NCBI GenBank assembly: GCA_963708575.1
Contig: CAVPTB010000003.1
Location: forward strand, 1,134,482 to 1,198,481
DNA length: 64,000 bases
Source of the DNA: DASVWZ01 sp963708575
GTDB lineage: Bacteria > Acidobacteriota > Terriglobia > Terriglobales > Acidobacteriaceae
Reading direction: 5' to 3'
In this document: positions 17,383 through 25,594 of the stretch, one piece after another
How positions within the stretch are numbered: position 1 is the stretch's first letter
How the letters are laid out: every line of letters begins with the position of its first letter
Notes under the pieces: generated by a model
Told to the model about the DNA's origin: nothing
What the model saw: only the letters and a program-made list of their open reading frames with translations
Database searches by the model: none
Position numbers and translations under genes: made by a program

Positions 17383-18726
17383 ATGAAAAACGTTCTGATC
17401 CTTGGTGCGGCGGGCAGGGATTTCCATAATTTCAACGTTGTATTCCGCAATAATCCTGATTTCCACGTCGTCGCATTCACCGCGACTCAGATTCCTGATA
17501 TCGCGGGACGACGATACCCGGAGCTTCTGGCTGGCTTTCTTTACCCTGACGGAATTCCCATCTTCGAAGAGAAAGACCTGGAGAAGGTAATCAAGGAACA
17601 CCAGGTCGACACGGTGGTTTTCTCGTATAGCGATGTGGCCTATCCGACTCTGATGCATCTGGCATCGCGGGCTGTGGCTGCGGGAGCGGATTTCTGGCTG
17701 CTCGGAACGGAACACACTCAACTGAAATCCACCGTGCCGATCATTTCGGTCTGCGCTGTCCGGACCGGATGCGGCAAGAGCCCTGTATCCCGGTTGGTTG
17801 CCGCCCAGCTCCGAACTGCGGGGTGGAAGCCGGTTGTGATCCGTCACCCGATGCCTTACGGCGACCTTGCGGCTCAAGCCGTGCAGCGCTTCGCCACCAT
17901 GGACGATCTCGACTTCCACCAATGCACTATCGAAGAGCGCGAGGAATATGAACCTCATATTCGACTCGGAACAGTGGTGTATGCGGGAGTCGACTACGAG
18001 AAGATTCTTCGTCAAGCGGAGACCGAAGCAGACGTCATTTTGTGGGACGGAGGAAACAATGACACCTCCTTCTACGCTTCAGACCTGGAAATTGTGGTCG
18101 TGGATCCGCACCGTCCTGGGCATGAACTCGCATACTTTCCAGGAGAAATCAACCTACGTCGTGCCGACGTCGCGGTGATCAACAAGGTCGACACCGCGGA
18201 GAAGCACGATGTCGAAACGGTCCGTGAGAATGCACGGCGCAGCAATCCGGAGGCGAAAGTCGTTGAGATGGCTTGCCGCGTTTCGCTTTCGTCGCCGGAC
18301 CTGGTGCGAGGGAAACGGGTCTTGGTTGTAGAAGATGGTCCGACGCTCACCCACGGAGAAATGCAGTATGGGGCCGGCGTCGTCGCAGCTCGCCAGTGCG
18401 GTGCTGCTGAACTCGTCGACCCTCGGCCTTACGCTGTGGGGTCGATCCGAGGCACTTTCGAACGCTACACCCATCTGACCAGCCTGTTGCCAGCCATGGG
18501 TTACAGCGCAATGCAGCGTCACGAATTGGAAGAGACCATCCGTAGAACCCCGTGCGATCTGGTTCTGATAGCGACTCCAATCGACCTGACACGAGTCATC
18601 AAAATCGACAAACCGAACCTGCGTGTGACTTATGAAGTGCAAGAGATCTCCAAACCGGGATTGACAGAAGTCCTGCAGAAGTTCACACAGGACCATGAGC
18701 CGGCCTTGGCAGGAGCACACAAATGA
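17383..18726 (+). CDS. Cyclic-2,3-diphosphoglycerate-synthetase-like P-loop protein (predicted GTPase)
   Basis: The 447-residue protein has the length and layout of archaeal cyclic 2,3-diphosphoglycerate synthetase and the related predicted-GTPase group. An N-terminal Rossmann-like part (MKNVLILGAAGRDFHNFNVVFRNN) is followed by a P-loop VRTGCGKSPVSR near residues 126-137, an acidic strand DVILWDGGNND, and an NKVD motif (VAVINKVDTAEKHD) suited to guanine binding. In archaea the enzyme makes cyclic DPG with ATP. In a bacterium without known cDPG the role is uncertain. Its position as first gene, overlapping the carbamoyltransferase by four bases, ties it to carbamoyl-phosphate or ornithine metabolism. 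A CRP-type dyad lies upstream. Confidence 0.8.
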   Translation: MKNVLILGAAGRDFHNFNVVFRNNPDFHVVAFTATQIPDIAGRRYPELLAGFLYPDGIPIFEEKDLEKVIKEHQVDTVVFSYSDVAYPTLMHLASRAVAAGADFWLLGTEHTQLKSTVPIISVCAVRTGCGKSPVSRLVAAQLRTAGWKPVVIRHPMPYGDLAAQAVQRFATMDDLDFHQCTIEEREEYEPHIRLGTVVYAGVDYEKILRQAETEADVILWDGGNNDTSFYASDLEIVVVDPHRPGHELAYFPGEINLRRADVAVINKVDTAEKHDVETVRENARRSNPEAKVVEMACRVSLSSPDLVRGKRVLVVEDGPTLTHGEMQYGAGVVAARQCGAAELVDPRPYAVGSIRGTFERYTHLTSLLPAMGYSAMQRHELEETIRRTPCDLVLIATPIDLTRVIKIDKPNLRVTYEVQEISKPGLTEVLQKFTQDHEPALAGAHK

Positions 18727-19694
18727 CAGGAAAGGACTTCGTATCCATAAGAGATTTCTCGCCAGCTGAAATTCAATATTTTCTGATTCTAGGTCGCCAG
18801 ATTAAGACCCATCCCAACACCTATGCGGATGCGCTCAAGAGAAAGACGCTGGCGATGATTTTCGAGAAACCGTCACTAAGAACCAGAGTAAGTTTCGACG
18901 TGGGTATCCAGCAGTTGGGTGGCTGCTCCGTTTACTTGTCTCCAGCGGAAATAAACTTGGGCAAGCGCGAATCTGTATACGACGTGGCCAAGAATTTGGA
19001 GCGGATGGTCGAAGGGATCATGGTTCGTACGTTTGCTCACGAGGTGGTTGAGCAAATCGCGAAGTACGCAAGCATTCCGGTGATCAACGGTCTCACTGAC
19101 TACAGCCATCCATGCCAAGCGATGGCGGATTACCTCACTATGTGGGAGAAAAAGGGAAATCTTGAAGGGCTGAAGGTCGCCTTCGTTGGCGATGGGAACA
19201 ATGTCGCACACTCTCTGATGTTCGCGGGAGCGCAACTGGGAGCCAATGTTTGGGTCGCAACCCCAAACGGATACGAGCCCGACACTGAAGCGGAGAGGTG
19301 GGCAATCGAACGCGGTCGTGAAACCGGTGGCAGCTGTACCGTCACCCATGACCCATTCGAAGCCCTATCCGAAGCCGATGTCGTCTACACAGACGCATGG
19401 GCGAGCATGGGACAGGAAGCGGAGACAGCTAAGCGGGATCAGATTTTCGGCGCCTATCAAGTCAATGCGGCCTTGTTTGGCCGGGCGAAGAAAGACGCGA
19501 TCTTTCTGCACTGTTTGCCGGCTCATCGGGGCAAGGAGGTTACCGACGAGGTCATCGACTCGCCACGTTCTGCCGTCTACCAGCAAGCCGAGAACCGCCT
19601 GCACGTGCAGAAAGCAATCATGCTGGAACTGATGAAAGGCGAATTCGTTAAACTGCCTGGCCTAGTGGAGCTACAGGAACTGGTTCACGTCTAG
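18723..19694 (+). CDS. argF: Ornithine carbamoyltransferase
   Basis: The 323-residue enzyme interconverts carbamoyl phosphate plus ornithine and citrulline plus phosphate. It has the carbamoyl-phosphate loop EKPSLRTRVSFD, the HPCQAMADYLT motif, and two ornithine-specific markers: DAWASMGQE (the SMG loop) and the FLHCLPAHRG active-site segment with catalytic cysteine. Length is normal. The ATG overlaps the stop of the P-loop gene (ATGA), indicating coupling. Next come carbamate kinase and ornithine aminotransferase, so the enzyme may run in the catabolic direction (arcB role). Sequence alone does not separate anabolic from catabolic forms. Confidence 0.93.
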   Translation: MTGKDFVSIRDFSPAEIQYFLILGRQIKTHPNTYADALKRKTLAMIFEKPSLRTRVSFDVGIQQLGGCSVYLSPAEINLGKRESVYDVAKNLERMVEGIMVRTFAHEVVEQIAKYASIPVINGLTDYSHPCQAMADYLTMWEKKGNLEGLKVAFVGDGNNVAHSLMFAGAQLGANVWVATPNGYEPDTEAERWAIERGRETGGSCTVTHDPFEALSEADVVYTDAWASMGQEAETAKRDQIFGAYQVNAALFGRAKKDAIFLHCLPAHRGKEVTDEVIDSPRSAVYQQAENRLHVQKAIMLELMKGEFVKLPGLVELQELVHV

Positions 19695-19764
19695 GAAGGC
19701 GTGGAGTCGTCGGGCCGGTCGCTGATTGCGGATAGTGGGGATCGAAAAAGTCGCGGGCCGAATT

Positions 19765-20760
19765 ATGAAAACTATTCTCCTCGCTGTCGGCGGAAACGCG
19801 CTCATTCGTGCGGGAGAAAAAGGAACCATCGCCGAACAACTGGCTAACGCCCGGCGCTCGGCAATCGAGATTGTCGGTTTGATCCGCGATGGCTATCGCA
19901 TGGTTTTGACACATGGGAATGGCCCGCAGGTTGGAGCCGCACTGCTTCGCTCGGAAAGAGGCGCAAGCGAAGTTCCGGGGCATCCGTTGGATGTTTGTGA
20001 CGCCTCGACACAAGGCGAAATTGGTTACATCCTGCAGCAGTCCCTACAAACGGAACTAAGGTCCGCGCGAGTCGACATGCCGGTCGTGACGGTGATCACC
20101 CAGAGCGTTGTGTCGTTGGACGATCCTGCAATGAAATGTCCCAGCAAGCCGGTAGGTCCGTTCTATTCACGTGGCGACGCCGAGGAAAAGAAGCGCCAGT
20201 TTGGATGGCAAATTGTCGAAGATGCGGCGCGCGGCTATCGGCGCGTTGTGCCGTCACCCAACCCGACCGAGATCGTCGAATTTGGAGTGATTCAGGCGCT
20301 GGTTGATCAGGGAGTTCTGGTCATCGCGTGTGGCGGGGGCGGAATTCCGGTGACCTGGAATAGGGAGCGACTTCTTGGTGTTGAAGCGGTGATCGACAAA
20401 GATCGTGCCTCGGCACTGCTAGCGGCGCAGCTCGGCGTGGATTTGTTCGTGATTTCAACCGACACCGACTATGTTTATCTGGACTACAAGAAGCCCAATC
20501 AGCGTCCATTGCTGCAAGTCAGTTCGTCAGAGCTTGCCGAAAATTTTGCTGCCGGACACTTTCCACCAGGAAATATGGGTCCAAAGGTCGAATCGGTGCT
20601 GCGATTTCTGCGGGATGGCGGAAAAGAGGCCATCATCACTTCCTGTCAGAACTTGAGAAAAGCAGTAAACGGAGCCGCCGGAACTCACATTTTGCCGGAC
20701 CAGGCAGAGCCAATCATCAGACACACAGAACGTCATGCCATGCCTGTAGGAGACCGATAG
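19765..20760 (+). CDS. arcC: Carbamate kinase
   Basis: The 331-residue amino-acid-kinase-fold protein has the carbamate kinase signature: AVGGNALIRAGEKG at the N-terminus, LTHGNGPQVGAALLRSE, GGGGIPV and VIDKDRASALLAAQLG, then STDTDYVYLDYKKPNQ and GNMGPKVESVLRFL. It normally makes ATP from carbamoyl phosphate and ADP, releasing carbamate that decays to ammonia and CO2. In-frame codons upstream of ATG 19765 (from TTG 19726) would add residues absent from the family, so the ATG is preferred, although its ribosome-binding site is weak. It lies 70 bp after the ornithine carbamoyltransferase gene and two bases before the aspartate carbamoyltransferase gene. Confidence 0.93.
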   Translation: MKTILLAVGGNALIRAGEKGTIAEQLANARRSAIEIVGLIRDGYRMVLTHGNGPQVGAALLRSERGASEVPGHPLDVCDASTQGEIGYILQQSLQTELRSARVDMPVVTVITQSVVSLDDPAMKCPSKPVGPFYSRGDAEEKKRQFGWQIVEDAARGYRRVVPSPNPTEIVEFGVIQALVDQGVLVIACGGGGIPVTWNRERLLGVEAVIDKDRASALLAAQLGVDLFVISTDTDYVYLDYKKPNQRPLLQVSSSELAENFAAGHFPPGNMGPKVESVLRFLRDGGKEAIITSCQNLRKAVNGAAGTHILPDQAEPIIRHTERHAMPVGDR

Positions 20761-20762
20761 AG

Positions 20763-21731
20763 ATGTCGACATCGAAGGTAGTTATCGATCCGCCGAGATC
20801 ACAATCAAGAAGTGCGCGAGAGCCACGTCTCCGGCATGTGGTGGAATCGCAGCAGTTCACCGTGCCATTGCTGATGGAATTGTTTGACCGGTCTCGAGGC
20901 ATGGAACACGTGGTTGCCCGCGGTGGTTCTCTGGATTATCAGAATCGCATCATGGCGACACTGTTCTATGAGCCTTCCACGCGCACGAGATTTTCCTTTG
21001 AGGCGGCGATGCACCGCCTCGGAGGCCGTGTGCTTTCTACGGAACATGCGCGTACTTTCTCTTCGGAAATTGAAGGCGAGCAGGTGGAGGACTCGATTCG
21101 GATTATCGGCGGGTATTCGGATGTGATCGTGATCCGCCACCACGAAGAAGGCGGAGCCAAGCGAGCTGCACAAGTATCACCAGTTCCGCTTGTGAATGCA
21201 GGCGACGGTAATGGCGGCCAGCATCCTACGCAGGCTCTTCTCGACCTTTACACGATCTATCGCGAGCGTCCGCTGAACGGGCTCAGTGTCGCTATTGTGG
21301 GTGAGTTGGACAAAGGCCGGACGGCACGGTCGCTCGCTTACCTTCTTGCGAAGTTCGAACGCGTGAAGATGTTCTTTGTCAGCCCTCCCGAACTGCAAAT
21401 GAAACCCGACATTCTGGAGTATCTCGACGCGCATGGGACCCAGTATGAAGTGGAGACCGACGTCAATCGGGTAATCGGTGAAGTGGACGTAATTTATCAG
21501 ACCCGTATACGTCCGGAGCGGATCCGGGATGTCAACAGGTTGCGGAATTTCGCGATTGACTCCGCCGTATTGCAGCGCATGAAAGCGGATGCACTGATTC
21601 TTCATCCTCTGCCACGCACCGTTGAACTCGATAAATCAGTCGATGAAGATCCACGAGCTTTGTATTTCCGACAGGCGCGAAACGGTTTGTTTGTACGCAT
21701 GGCGCTGCTGACCATGCTGCTGGAGGATTGA
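20763..21731 (+). CDS. pyrB: Aspartate carbamoyltransferase catalytic chain
   Basis: The 322-residue enzyme has the ATCase pattern: carbamoyl-phosphate loop YEPSTRTRFSFEAAMHRLGG, then VIVIRHHEEGGA, VNAGDGNGGQHPTQALLDLYTI, and HPLPR near the C-terminus. It joins carbamoyl phosphate and aspartate in pyrimidine synthesis. The N-terminal 30 residues (SKVVIDPPRSQSRSAREPRLRH) are an extension not needed for the fold. It is unusual that no pyrI, pyrC or carAB lies here; instead it sits between carbamate kinase and ornithine aminotransferase. It may channel carbamoyl phosphate made or used by the neighbours. The TAGGAGA site supports the start. Confidence 0.9.
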   Translation: MSTSKVVIDPPRSQSRSAREPRLRHVVESQQFTVPLLMELFDRSRGMEHVVARGGSLDYQNRIMATLFYEPSTRTRFSFEAAMHRLGGRVLSTEHARTFSSEIEGEQVEDSIRIIGGYSDVIVIRHHEEGGAKRAAQVSPVPLVNAGDGNGGQHPTQALLDLYTIYRERPLNGLSVAIVGELDKGRTARSLAYLLAKFERVKMFFVSPPELQMKPDILEYLDAHGTQYEVETDVNRVIGEVDVIYQTRIRPERIRDVNRLRNFAIDSAVLQRMKADALILHPLPRTVELDKSVDEDPRALYFRQARNGLFVRMALLTMLLED

Positions 21732-21794
21732 GATCGGAAGCAAGTTGACGCTGATAAGCAAATATTATCGGTTGGTCACGAGAGAGGGACACAG

Positions 21795-23018
21795 ATGCTT
21801 ACGGAGCCTATGATTGAGCAACACATGAGAACCAAGGAATATGTCGCGTTAGAGCAGGAGTACGGAGCCCACAACTACCATCCGCTCGACGTTGTGATTG
21901 AACGTGCTGAAGGAGTTTGGGTCTGGGACACCGAGGGCAAACGGTATCTCGATTGTCTGGCGGCTTATTCTGCCGTCAACCAGGGACATTGTCACCCCAA
22001 GATTCTGGAAACCCTGAAGCAGCAGGCCCACAGGGTCACATTGACCTCACGCGCATTCCGCAACGATCAGTTGGGGCTTCTTTATAAGGAACTGCACGAC
22101 CTGACGGGATTCGAAATGGCCCTGCCCATGAACTCTGGCGCTGAAGCGGTCGAGACTGCCGTAAAGACGGCTCGTAAATGGGGATACAAGCGCAAGGGCA
22201 TTCCCGACGGGAAAGCTGAAATCATTGTTTGCGCCAACAACTTCCACGGCCGGACGGTTACCGTGATCAGCTTCTCCAGCGATCAACAATATCGCGAGGG
22301 TTTCGGTCCGTTCACTCCTGGGTTCAAGATCATTCCCTTCGGCGACCCCAAGGCGCTTCGCGAAGCCATCACTGCGAACACGTGTGCCTTTCTCGTCGAA
22401 CCGATTCAGGGGGAGGCCGGAATCGTGTTCCCGCCGGAAGGATTCCTGAAGGAAGCAGCAGAAATCTGCCGCGAGAATCGCGTCCTCCTTATGGCGGATG
22501 AAATTCAGTCGGGCCTGGGACGTACCGGTCGACTGTTCGCCTACATGCATGAAGGAATCAAACCAGACGTGTTGATCGTCGGGAAGGCGCTGGCTGGCGG
22601 TTTCTATCCAGTTTCCGCGGTGCTGGCCTCAAAGGAAATTCTTGGAGTTTACGAGCCTGGCGACCATGGCAGCACCTTTGGAGGCAATCCATTGGGATGC
22701 GCCGTTGCTCGTACCGCGCTGCGCGTGCTCGTAGAAGAGAAAATGGTGGAGCGTTCCGCCGAACTGGGCGCGTACTTCCTGGGATTGCTGAATACTCTGC
22801 ACAGTCCTGATCTTAAGGAAGTGCGTGGCAAGGGTTTGTGGATTGGAATTGAACTTTATCACCCAGCGCGACCGTATTGCGAAGCGCTCAAGAACGAAGG
22901 CGTACTTTGTAAGGAAACCCATGACAAGGTCATCCGCATTGCTCCGCCGCTGGTCATTACCAGAGCAGAAGTTGATTGGGCGTTCGAACGCATCAGAAAA
23001 GTGATTGAGAAAAATTAA
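21795..23018 (+). CDS. rocD: Ornithine aminotransferase (ornithine-oxo-acid transaminase)
   Basis: This 407-residue class-III PLP transaminase moves the delta-amino group of ornithine to 2-oxoglutarate, giving glutamate semialdehyde. The RocD pattern is clear: YHPLDVVIERAEGVWVWDTEG, LAAYSAVNQGHCHPKI, MNSGAEAVETAVKTARKWGY, NNFHGRT, LVEPIQGEAGI, DEIQSGLGRTG, and the PLP-binding lysine in VGKALAGGFYPVSA. GSTFGGNPLGCAVA follows. With ornithine carbamoyltransferase and carbamate kinase it gives a route from citrulline to glutamate plus ATP. It lies 63 bp after pyrB. Confidence 0.94.
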   Translation: MLTEPMIEQHMRTKEYVALEQEYGAHNYHPLDVVIERAEGVWVWDTEGKRYLDCLAAYSAVNQGHCHPKILETLKQQAHRVTLTSRAFRNDQLGLLYKELHDLTGFEMALPMNSGAEAVETAVKTARKWGYKRKGIPDGKAEIIVCANNFHGRTVTVISFSSDQQYREGFGPFTPGFKIIPFGDPKALREAITANTCAFLVEPIQGEAGIVFPPEGFLKEAAEICRENRVLLMADEIQSGLGRTGRLFAYMHEGIKPDVLIVGKALAGGFYPVSAVLASKEILGVYEPGDHGSTFGGNPLGCAVARTALRVLVEEKMVERSAELGAYFLGLLNTLHSPDLKEVRGKGLWIGIELYHPARPYCEALKNEGVLCKETHDKVIRIAPPLVITRAEVDWAFERIRKVIEKN

Positions 23019-23055
23019 GGCTAGCGCGTGAGTGAGGACACCGGGGAGGTAAGGT

Positions 23056-25353
23056 ATGGCGATTACCAAGCAAGAAGCTCTCGAGTACCATGCGGGGTCA
23101 AGGCCCGGCAAAATAGAGGTTACACCGACCAAGCCGTGCCGGACACAACGCGACTTGAGTCTAGCTTATACCCCGGGAGTGGCTGAACCCTGCCTGGAGA
23201 TTCAGAAGAATCCTCACGACGCATTCAAGTATACGGCTCGCGGCAATCTAGTAGCAGTGATCAGCAATGGCACGGCTGTTCTCGGACTTGGTGACATTGG
23301 GGCTCTCGCTGGAAAACCAGTCATGGAAGGCAAGGGGGTGCTGTTCAAGCGCTTCGCCGATGTGGACGTCTTCGATATCGAAGTGAACAGCCACAACCCA
23401 GACGAAATTATCAAGTTCTGCCAGTTGCTGGAACCAACCTTCGGAGGCATCAACCTCGAAGACATCAAAGCACCCGAGTGTTTCTATATCGAGGAAGCCC
23501 TCAAAAAGACCATGCATATTCCGGTCTTTCATGACGACCAGCACGGTACCGCGATTATTTCCGGAGCTGCTCTGATCAATGCGGTCGAGATTATCGGCAA
23601 GAAAATCTCGGAGATTCGGGTCGTCTTCAACGGGGCGGGAGCTTCCGGTATCGCGTGCGCCGAGCACTACGTGAACCTGGGTGTGAAGCGGGCGAACGTG
23701 ATCATCTGTGACACGAAGGGCGTCGTTTACGAAGGCCGTACGGACGGCATGAATCCCTACAAACAGAGATTCGCCCAGAAGACCAACCTGCGCACATTGG
23801 CAGAGGCGGCGGTTGGTGCAGACGTTTTGGTCGGCTGTTCGGTCAAGGGTGCGTTCACCCAAGAGATGCTCAAATCGATGGCGGCGAAGCCGATCGTTTT
23901 TGCCATGGCGAACCCCGACCCGGAAATTTCATACGAAGAGGCGAAAGCTGCTCGGCCTGACATCATCGTTGCCACAGGGCGCTCCGATTATCCTAACCAA
24001 GTTAACAATGTCCTGGGATTTCCTTTCATCTTCCGTGGGGCGCTCGACGTTCACGCCACCGCGATTAACGAAGAGATGAAGTTGGCGGCGACGAAAGCAT
24101 TGGCATCTCTTGCCAAAGAGGATGTCCCCGATTCGGTTTGTCGTGCATATGGAGTGGAGCGGCTCGCCTTCGGACCCGACTACATTATTCCCAAACCCTT
24201 CGACCCCCGCGTTCTAGTGTGGGAAGCATCCGCCGTGGCTCGTGCCGCTATGGAGAGTGGAGTCGCACAGGAACCCGTGGACTTGGCCGACTACCGAGAG
24301 CAACTCGAAAAAAGGCTCGGCAAAGCCCATGAAGTGATGCGCCTCATCATTCATAAGGCAAAAGCAAAGCCAAAGCGTGTAGTGTTCCCTGAAGGCCAGA
24401 ACGACAAGGTTCTCAGAGCTGGCCATATCTTGGTCGACGAAGGGATTGCCCGCCCCATCTTGTTGGGGGATGCCGGCATCATTCGTTGCCGGGCTGCTGA
24501 ACTTGGGATTGAATTGGATGGCATGGATGTGGTCGATCCTGCCAACGCCGAACTTCGCGATGTTTATATTCAGGAACTCTACTGGCTGCGCCAGCGTCGC
24601 GGCGTAACTCTGAGTGAAGCGCGTCAACTCATCGACAATAGAAATTATTTTGCTTCGCTGATGGTGCACATGGGAGATGCCGACGCGTTGGTTTCTGGAA
24701 TCACGCAACACTATCCCGACACAATCCGGCCAGCACTACAGATCATCAAAGTACGTGACGGAGTACATAAAGTCTCTGCTCTGTATCCTTTGGTAACACG
24801 TAGGGGAGACTTGTTCTTCCTCGCTGATTGCGCCGTGAACATCGATCCGTCGGCAGAGGAAATGGCGGAGATCGCGCTGTGTGCGGCCGAAGCCGCCATG
24901 CGGTTCGATGTCGTACCTCGCGTCGCCATGCTGTCCTTCTCGAATTTCGGCAGCACCAATGATCCGCGATGCGAGAAGGTACGCATCGCGACCGCGATTG
25001 TGAAACAGCGCAATCCTGATCTCATCGTCGACGGGGAGATCATGGCCGACGCGGCGGTCAGCCCCGACATCCTTAAGCGGGACTACCCGTTTACGACGCT
25101 AGTTGATGGCGCGAACGTGTTGATCTTTCCGGACTTGGCGTCAGCAAACATCGCCTACAAGTTACTGGTTAAGGTAGGAGGCGCGGAAGCGCTTGGTCCC
25201 ATCCTGATGGGAATGAGCAAACCGGCGTACGTCTTGCCAAGAGGCGCGGAGGTGGAGGATATCGTAAACAGCGCGGCGCTGGCGGTGGTGGAAGCTGAGG
25301 GCGCGAAGGAAACTTTTCGCGTTCATGCCAAGACGATGGCAGTGGCAGATTAG
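23056..25353 (+). CDS. maeB: NADP-dependent malic enzyme fused to phosphotransacetylase-like domain
   Basis: The 765-residue protein has a malic enzyme domain (about 1-425: SLAYTPGVAEPCLEI, GLGDIGALAGKPVMEGKGVLFK, FHDDQHGTAIISGAAL, VVFNGAGASGIACAEH). A C-terminal phosphate acetyl/butyryltransferase-like domain follows (about 430-765: RVVFPEGQNDKVLRAG, DGEIMADAAVSPDI, LVDGANVLIFPDLASANIAYK). This is the MaeB layout, where the second domain mainly regulates. It converts malate to pyruvate, CO2 and NAD(P)H. A strong GGGGAGGTAAGGT site precedes the ATG. It follows rocD by 37 bp and may link amino-acid carbon to pyruvate. No terminator with a T run follows, but a long hairpin does. Confidence 0.94.
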   Translation: MAITKQEALEYHAGSRPGKIEVTPTKPCRTQRDLSLAYTPGVAEPCLEIQKNPHDAFKYTARGNLVAVISNGTAVLGLGDIGALAGKPVMEGKGVLFKRFADVDVFDIEVNSHNPDEIIKFCQLLEPTFGGINLEDIKAPECFYIEEALKKTMHIPVFHDDQHGTAIISGAALINAVEIIGKKISEIRVVFNGAGASGIACAEHYVNLGVKRANVIICDTKGVVYEGRTDGMNPYKQRFAQKTNLRTLAEAAVGADVLVGCSVKGAFTQEMLKSMAAKPIVFAMANPDPEISYEEAKAARPDIIVATGRSDYPNQVNNVLGFPFIFRGALDVHATAINEEMKLAATKALASLAKEDVPDSVCRAYGVERLAFGPDYIIPKPFDPRVLVWEASAVARAAMESGVAQEPVDLADYREQLEKRLGKAHEVMRLIIHKAKAKPKRVVFPEGQNDKVLRAGHILVDEGIARPILLGDAGIIRCRAAELGIELDGMDVVDPANAELRDVYIQELYWLRQRRGVTLSEARQLIDNRNYFASLMVHMGDADALVSGITQHYPDTIRPALQIIKVRDGVHKVSALYPLVTRRGDLFFLADCAVNIDPSAEEMAEIALCAAEAAMRFDVVPRVAMLSFSNFGSTNDPRCEKVRIATAIVKQRNPDLIVDGEIMADAAVSPDILKRDYPFTTLVDGANVLIFPDLASANIAYKLLVKVGGAEALGPILMGMSKPAYVLPRGAEVEDIVNSAALAVVEAEGAKETFRVHAKTMAVAD

Positions 25354-25394
25354 CTAAGCTTCCGTCTGTTGGCGTACTGCGGTCACGATAGACA

Positions 25395-25437
25395 ACTGGG
25401 CGACTCTTGCCCCATGCGGCGGCAAAGCTTGCCCAGT
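25395..25437 (+). other. Long imperfect stem-loop between maeB and fliK
   Basis: ACTGGGC (25395-25401) pairs with GCCCAGT (25431-25437), and inside a symmetrical 5x5 internal loop TTGCC pairs with GGCAA, leaving a 9-base apical loop. That gives 12 base pairs in 43 nt. No T run follows, so it is not a standard terminator. The surrounding 25354-25594 stretch has no convincing gene. It could end the upstream operon through Rho-type processing, stabilise RNA, or act in the leader of the flagellar operon. Confidence 0.45.
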
Positions 25438-25594
25438 CCTGACAGACTTGCTTGCAAACCTGTATGAAACCACTATCGTCAAATCTGCTATTTGCTTGAG
25501 CCTGAACAGCTTTCGTTGAATGCCTTCGCTTGCCTGAAACCGTTTCTTCTTTGGCCGTTCACCTGCTTTTCTCCGAGTGAATTCCGACACTGGA

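Noticed and set aside
18723..21731. A duplicated carbamoyltransferase
   Set aside because: The two genes have distinct signatures (HCLP and SMG loop versus HPLPR), so they are ornithine and aspartate enzymes.
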